NCBI RefSeq assembly: GCF_000511175.1
Contig: NZ_KI866530.1
Location: forward strand, 1,807,336 to 1,871,335
Length of the DNA: 64,000 bases
Reading direction: 5' to 3'
Source: Sediminibacterium salmoneum NBRC 103935
Lineage (GTDB): Bacteria; Bacteroidota; Bacteroidia; Chitinophagales; Chitinophagaceae
This document shows, piece after piece, positions 60,019 through 64,000 of the stretch (positions are counted from its first letter, which is position 1; the number at the start of each line of letters is the position of its first letter). The translations under genes and the position numbers were made by a program. The notes beneath the pieces are model-generated. The model saw only the letters and a list, made by a program, of their open reading frames with translations, was not told the DNA's origin and did no database searches.

Positions 60019-61383
60019 CTTACTAAAGATGTAGTCCAGCTGATCTTCGTGTGTAATGGTACCAGTAATGGTTCCTAAATGGTGAAGGCATTGCCTTATA
60101 TCCAGCGCAAGCAAATCACCGGGGACTCTGTTCTGCAGACCAGCTTCCACTTCTTCAACAGACTGTAACAAAGCTACCAATGCTGCATTGTGACGTGCAT
60201 TGGTTACTATTGTTGACTCTGCATGTATGTTTCCGTGAATGGTTTTATTCACCAGTTCCTTTTTCAAGGCTTCAATCTGCTCATTGTTCTTTGCAGAAAT
60301 AAACAACTGATGAGAAAATTGTTCAAAGTATGCTAGTTGCTCTTTTGAAGCAAGGTCAGCCTTATTTCCTACAAGTATATATTGAATATTTTCTGCTTCA
60401 AATTCTGCAACCACCTGTGCCAGCTCTTCTGCTGTTGTTGTTAATACATCAAAGAGATATATCACCAGTTCAGCAGCCCGCATTTTTTCCTTGCTCTTGC
60501 TTACCCCAATCTGTTCAATTGCATCAGAGGTATGCTCTCTAATTCCTGCCGTGTCTATCAATCTGAATAATACACCGTCAATGTTCAACACTTCTTCAAT
60601 TGTATCTCTGGTTGTACCGGCAATATCACTTACAATGGCCCGGTTTTCATTCAGTAAAGTATTGAGTAAAGTTGATTTGCCTGCATTGGGCTTTCCGATT
60701 ATAGCAACCTGAACCCCATTTTTGATTACGTTCCCGAGCTTGAAAGAAGCAATTAATTGTTGCGTGGCGGTTTTTAATTGAGCAATCAAGTCTGCAAATG
60801 CTGACCGGTCTGCGAATTCTACATCTTCTTGCGAAAAGTCCAGTTCCAGCTCAATCAGCGCCGAAAAACGAATCAAAGTTTCTCTTAATTGCGAAAGATC
60901 GGAAGAGAAGCCTCCCCGCATGGTATGTAATGCAGCTCTTTTACTTGCTTCCGTGTTACTGGCAATTAAATCGGCCACTGCTTCCGCCTGTGCCAGATCC
61001 ATTTTCCCTTTCAAAAAAGCTCTTTGCGTAAACTCACCTGGTTTTGCCAGTCGGATTCCTCTGGAAGTAATTACCTGTATTATTTGTTCCTGTATATAAG
61101 GAGAACCATGACAACTGATTTCAATTACATCTTCCCCAGTATAAGACTTTGGGCCTTTGTATAAAGAAAGAACTACTTCGTCAATAACGGTATCCCCATC
61201 TTTCAGCAGACCTACATGAAGCGTATGAGATGCCTGTTTCAATAAATCCTTAGAAGGAAATAGTTGATTCAGCACCATAAAACTGGAAGGACCGCTAACT
61301 CTGATTACTCCAATGGCACCAATACCAGGTGCTGTTGCCAATGCCACTATTGTATCGTCCCAGCCTTGAAGTGTCGTATTCAT
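60001..61383 (-). CDS. mnmE: tRNA uridine-5-carboxymethylaminomethyl modification GTPase MnmE
   Basis: A 460-residue GTPase that with MnmG modifies the wobble uridine of several tRNAs. I chose the start at 61383 (MNTTLQGWDDTIVALATAPG), which matches the family; the frame opens at 61422. N-terminal folate-binding domain (IGAIGVIRVSGPSS, YTGEDVIEISCHGSPY), then the G domain: GKPNAGKSTLLN (P-loop), AGTTRDT (G2), DTAGIREH (G3), NKAD (G4). The C-terminus is CIGK, the conserved catalytic Cys motif, overlapping the element's attachment site. Its original downstream region is now 31 kb away. Confidence 0.97.
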   Translation of the reverse strand: MNTTLQGWDDTIVALATAPGIGAIGVIRVSGPSSFMVLNQLFPSKDLLKQASHTLHVGLLKDGDTVIDEVVLSLYKGPKSYTGEDVIEISCHGSPYIQEQIIQVITSRGIRLAKPGEFTQRAFLKGKMDLAQAEAVADLIASNTEASKRAALHTMRGGFSSDLSQLRETLIRFSALIELELDFSQEDVEFADRSAFADLIAQLKTATQQLIASFKLGNVIKNGVQVAIIGKPNAGKSTLLNTLLNENRAIVSDIAGTTRDTIEEVLNIDGVLFRLIDTAGIREHTSDAIEQIGVSKSKEKMRAAELVIYLFDVLTTTAEELAQVVAEFEAENIQYILVGNKADLASKEQLAYFEQFSHQLFISAKNNEQIEALKKELVNKTIHGNIHAESTIVTNARHNAALVALLQSVEEVEAGLQNRVPGDLLALDIRQCLHHLGTITGTITHEDQLDYIFSKFCIGK

Positions 61384-61440
61384 AAAGTAAAGATAGCCGC
61401 TTTTGTGAATTGTCATTGACATGCAGGAACAGGGAAATAA

Positions 61441-61471
61441 AAAACCCCGGCACTTTGCAGAACCGGGGTTT
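61441..61471 (-). terminator. Terminator after tonB
   Basis: AAACCCCGG (61442-61450) and CCGGGGTTT (61463-61471) form a nine-pair stem with a 12-base loop. On the minus strand it lies 21 bases after the tonB stop and is followed by a T-rich tract (TTTTTTATTT). It can work from either side since AAACC flanks the plus-strand arm. Confidence 0.85.
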
Positions 61472-61492
61472 GTAAGATTATTATTTCGGAGA

Positions 61493-62323
61493 TTACTCTT
61501 CAGAAACCATGAATGTAATGCTCTGCTTGTGACGATAGATTACGTTTCTACCGTTCTGTACCGCAGGCTTCCAACTTGGACCTCTGGTAATTACACGTAT
61601 CGCTTCATTCTTAGTACCATAACCAGGATCGTTTTCAGCAACAACGTCACTGATTTTACCATCTTTCGCTACAATAAAAGAAACCACTACTGTGTACTTT
61701 CCCGGAGGCGCACCGTTTTCAACGGGTAAGTCTCTGTTCAAGTTACGCTCCAGGTATTTTGCCCATGCAGGCAAACCACCAGGGAATTCTGCCGGGATTT
61801 GTACCACGGTGAAAATCTTATCGTAATCTTCTTCTTTTTTAGGAGCTTCTACCACACCAGTACCTGATTCAACCGGAGGAGCAACGATACCTTCGTCTTT
61901 AGCACCTTCCTGATTAATTGTACCAATCTTGGTATCTTCTAATTTTTCAACCTCTTTAATTTCATCTTCTTCCTTCACTTCCTCATCTTTTACAATTTTA
62001 GGAGGAGTGAACTTTGTGATTTCCACTTTTGGAGGCTCTTGCTTTGGTGGCGGTGGGGGTGGCGGCGGTTCAGGCTTTTTCTCTTCCTGCTGCACGTTTT
62101 CCAACGACACATCCTGCACTATTAATTCTGTCTTCGAACTTGAGGTAGAATTGGCAAGCAGGTTGCCAAGTACAGCAAGCAATATGATAAGAATCGTTCC
62201 TACTAAAGCCTTAACCATACGCTTGTTGTAGGTTTTACGCAAATCATAAGCGCCATACTCTTTGTTTCTTCCATCAAATATGATGTCGAGAATGTCTGCT
62301 GATTGAATTTTATTTACGTCCAT
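61493..62323 (-). CDS. tonB: TonB energy transducer
   Basis: A 276-residue TonB with a Bacteroidota-type N-terminus (DIIFDGRNKEYGAYDLRKTY, then TM VKALVGTILIILLAVLG), a Pro/Lys/Glu-rich periplasmic spacer (PEPPPPPPPPKQEPPKVEIT) and the C-terminal TonB domain (FPGGLPAWAKYLERNLN, VVSFIVAKDGKISDVVAE, WKPAVQNGRNVIYRHKQSIT). It transmits proton-motive force from ExbB/ExbD to TonB-dependent receptors such as the one at 24576. It is last in the exbB-exbD-exbD-tonB operon. Confidence 0.95.
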   Translation of the reverse strand: MDVNKIQSADILDIIFDGRNKEYGAYDLRKTYNKRMVKALVGTILIILLAVLGNLLANSTSSSKTELIVQDVSLENVQQEEKKPEPPPPPPPPKQEPPKVEITKFTPPKIVKDEEVKEEDEIKEVEKLEDTKIGTINQEGAKDEGIVAPPVESGTGVVEAPKKEEDYDKIFTVVQIPAEFPGGLPAWAKYLERNLNRDLPVENGAPPGKYTVVVSFIVAKDGKISDVVAENDPGYGTKNEAIRVITRGPSWKPAVQNGRNVIYRHKQSITFMVSEE

Positions 62324-62358
62324 TGTAAAAAATGTTATTAATTAGTTGCTTGTTGATA

Positions 62359-62913
62359 TTAATTAGATGCGCCACCTGCTGTAGCACTTGCATCTGATAT
62401 TTTAACCAACTGTGCTTCAGGGTCTGAAATATCTACTAGTGCATAACGCTTCAACACATTGATTGCCATCTCATCTAAAATATCTACTACATTTTTGTAA
62501 GTACAGTCAACTGAAGGCTTAATCACCACTACTAAATCCTTTTCAGGAGTATTGCGCTTCTTGTCGATCAGAACAGTTCTGATTTCCTTGAAGGTGGATG
62601 ATTTAAAGTTTGAAGCATCTGATGCTAATTGACCTTCATAATAGAAAACGTTGTTGTCTTTTCCTAGTAACAAGGTAATAACACCTGATTCTTTCGCCTT
62701 ATTTTGTTCCTCCGGTTTATCTGCATCTTTTGGTAAAAAGAGCTTCATAGCCGTTGGCTGACTCATGGTTGTAGTGAAGATAAAAAAGGTAATCAACAAG
62801 AAACCTAAGTCCACCATGGGTGTTAAGTCAACCCTGGTTGATAATTTTTTCCCTTTCTTGACCCCGGGGCCTTTCTTGTGGCCACCACTGTCGGAGGTAT
62901 CCATTTCTGCCAT
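62359..62913 (-). CDS. exbD: ExbD/TolR biopolymer transport protein (second copy)
   Basis: A 184-residue ExbD with a cytoplasmic tail (GGHKKGPGVKKGKKLSTR), one TM helix whose DLTPMVDLGFLLITFFIF carries the essential Asp, and a periplasmic domain (LLLGKDNNVFYYEGQLASDA, VVVIKPSVDCTYKNVVDILD, ALVDISDPEAQLVKI). It forms part of the TonB proton channel. It follows the first exbD by 33 bases. Confidence 0.93.
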   Translation of the reverse strand: MAEMDTSDSGGHKKGPGVKKGKKLSTRVDLTPMVDLGFLLITFFIFTTTMSQPTAMKLFLPKDADKPEEQNKAKESGVITLLLGKDNNVFYYEGQLASDASNFKSSTFKEIRTVLIDKKRNTPEKDLVVVIKPSVDCTYKNVVDILDEMAINVLKRYALVDISDPEAQLVKISDASATAGGASN

Positions 62914-62946
62914 GTCGGTAGAATTTAGTTTTCGTTATAAATTATT

Positions 62947-63597
62947 TTACTCTTCTATTTTTTCACCTTTCTGATTCATCTTCCAAAGATCAGTACCTAC
63001 AGGAGCTGCTTCCGGACTGGTAACCATCTGAAACTTCAGGATATCATTCTTCTTGAAAGCATCAATAATGGCTTTGAAAGCAGGAAACTTAGCTGCATTA
63101 TCGCCTTTTAAAAGGAATGCAGGTTCTTTTTCGCCCATGTAAACTTCTTTAGTAACTCTCATCCAGGTAACCAATTCATTGTTTGCTGTATCCAATACCG
63201 GGATACCAGGCAACTTATCACCCTTGCGCTGATCTTCTGGCAATGCAAGGAATGAAGATAGACTGCCGAATGGTGCTCCGAAAAACAGTGACTTTTTAAA
63301 AGCAGCTGTATTTAATCCAAGATTTCTGCTGGAATTCAAGGCATTGGCAATAGCTTCCTTCTTAGACTCATCGTCCATTTCAAGAAATACTTTACCATTT
63401 GCATCCAGAATTACCATTACATAATCTTTCTGGGGCGCCACTTTCGCGGCAACAGAATTGGGTGTAGTAACAGCAATAGCTTCTGCGGGTTTAAACTTGG
63501 TCGTTAAGATAAAGAACGACAACAAGAGAAAGGCCACGTCGCACATCGCCGTCATGTCAATATTTGTACTCTTCCGAGGTAATTTGGCTCTACCCAT
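62947..63597 (-). CDS. exbD: ExbD/TolR biopolymer transport protein (first copy)
   Basis: A 216-residue ExbD. TM helix DMTAMCDVAFLLLSFFILTT with its Asp, then a longer periplasmic domain than its neighbour (VMVILDANGKVFLEMDDESK, ELVTWMRVTKEVYMGEKEPA, FPAFKAIIDAFKKNDILKFQ). Two ExbD paralogues side by side are normal in Bacteroidota Ton systems. Start at 63597 (MGRAKLPRKSTNI) is well placed. It lies 68 bases after exbB. Confidence 0.93.
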   Translation of the reverse strand: MGRAKLPRKSTNIDMTAMCDVAFLLLSFFILTTKFKPAEAIAVTTPNSVAAKVAPQKDYVMVILDANGKVFLEMDDESKKEAIANALNSSRNLGLNTAAFKKSLFFGAPFGSLSSFLALPEDQRKGDKLPGIPVLDTANNELVTWMRVTKEVYMGEKEPAFLLKGDNAAKFPAFKAIIDAFKKNDILKFQMVTSPEAAPVGTDLWKMNQKGEKIEE

Positions 63598-63665
63598 TGT
63601 TTTGTTTTTTACTGTTCACTTATATAGGATTCAAATCTTTGCAGATTCCACAAATAATTTCAAAA

Positions 63666-64000
63666 TTATTTGTAGTTAGCAGCGAAGCTTTGAGTTAAAG
63701 TGAAACCAGACTCATCAATACCATAAGTAATACCATCGATACGAGTAGTAAATACGTTATAGAAAATGATAGCTACAGCAGAAGTACCGATACCCAATGC
63801 AGTGTTGAACAATGCTTCAGAGATACCTTTTGACAATTCACGAGCAGCATCACCACCACCTTCGTCACCTAGGGCAGAGAATGATTTAATCATACCTAAT
63901 ACCGTTCCGAACAAACCTAATAGAGTTGCTACAGAAGCGATAGTTGATAAGAACACAAGGTTCTTTTCTAACATTGGTAATTCAAGCGCAGTTGCTTCTT
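63666..64000 (-). CDS. exbB: ExbB/TolQ/MotA proton channel, start beyond the window
   Basis: The frame runs open to base 64000, so only the C-terminal ~111 residues are seen. EATALELPMLEKNLVFLSTI and ASVATLLGLFGTVLGMIKSF are the classic ExbB/TolQ TM2 region with its conserved Thr/Gly; GISEALFNTALGIGTSAVAI is TM3. An internal Met at 63974 is not the start, because conserved residues precede it. Stop at 63666-63668. Confidence 0.93.
   Translation of the reverse strand, partial: EATALELPMLEKNLVFLSTIASVATLLGLFGTVLGMIKSFSALGDEGGGDAARELSKGISEALFNTALGIGTSAVAIIFYNVFTTRIDGITYGIDESGFTLTQSFAANYK

Noticed and set aside
1-64000. tRNA or rRNA genes, including a tRNA att site
   Set aside because: No cloverleaf or rRNA core sequence was noticed; the integration target is explained by mnmE.

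Overview
The window reads as a chromosome segment of a Bacteroidota bacterium, most likely Sphingobacteriia/Chitinophagaceae. Support comes from SusC-era style TonB biology (TonB-ExbD-ExbD-ExbB), a GH29/GH109 glycan locus, BT4734/VirE-type mobile-element proteins, a CzcA-TolC fusion pump, many PAS histidine kinases, TAnnTTTG-type promoter boxes and almost no Shine-Dalgarno sites. The first 41 bases are not biological: they match, from memory, the loxP-bearing linker of 454 Titanium paired-end libraries. Four genes near that end are broken at A/T homopolymers, which fits 454 base-calling error better than real decay.

Layout. 42-9015: a truncated secreted protein, a 15-TPR protein, a heavy-metal RND efflux set (adaptor plus CzcA fused to an outer-membrane factor), a small secreted protein and a NIPSNAP protein. 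9080-15904: four tandem two-component genes (two PAS kinases, a lone receiver, a receiver-PAS-DHp protein). 15925-19642: an alpha-L-fucosidase, a sugar-kinase-like phosphotransferase and a GH109 alpha-N-acetylgalactosaminidase in a tight operon. 19735-28630: QueD, a membrane PAS kinase, galactokinase, a formylglycine-generating-enzyme-like lipoprotein, a FecA-like TonB receptor, a YgiD-type dioxygenase and a DsbA-like thioredoxin.

28762-60006 is a ~31 kb integrative element inserted at the 3' end of mnmE. The target repeat is the codons for F-C-I-G-K-stop, found as an 18-base imperfect direct repeat at both ends; clusters of GGCAACAA-like boxes lie just inside both ends; an integrase, zinc-ribbon/HTH excisionase-like protein, HTH protein and VirE/DUF3987 protein sit at the right end. 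The left third (30.2-32.5 kb) is nearly gene-free and packed with long nested inverted repeats, the least explained part of the window.

The cargo is one apparent 13-gene, 22 kb minus-strand defence operon (54406 down to 32502) headed by an XRE regulator with a dyad overlapping its promoter: HsdM, a Septu-like ATPase/HNH pair, HsdS, a PHP-plus-SMC-like ATPase (TrlF/Ppl type), HsdR, RhuM, a catalytically dead Argonaute, a Mokosh type I pair (kinase-helicase plus PLD nuclease), a PD-(D/E)XK-like protein and a DEAD/DEAH helicase. Intergenic gaps are 0-57 bases throughout, so type I restriction, Argonaute and several nuclease/helicase modules are probably co-transcribed. The novel candidates are the Argonaute placed between a type I R-M locus and Mokosh, and the unrecognised helicase/nuclease pair at the operon's end.

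60001-64000 returns to core genes: mnmE, then tonB, two exbD genes and the start-truncated exbB running off the window.
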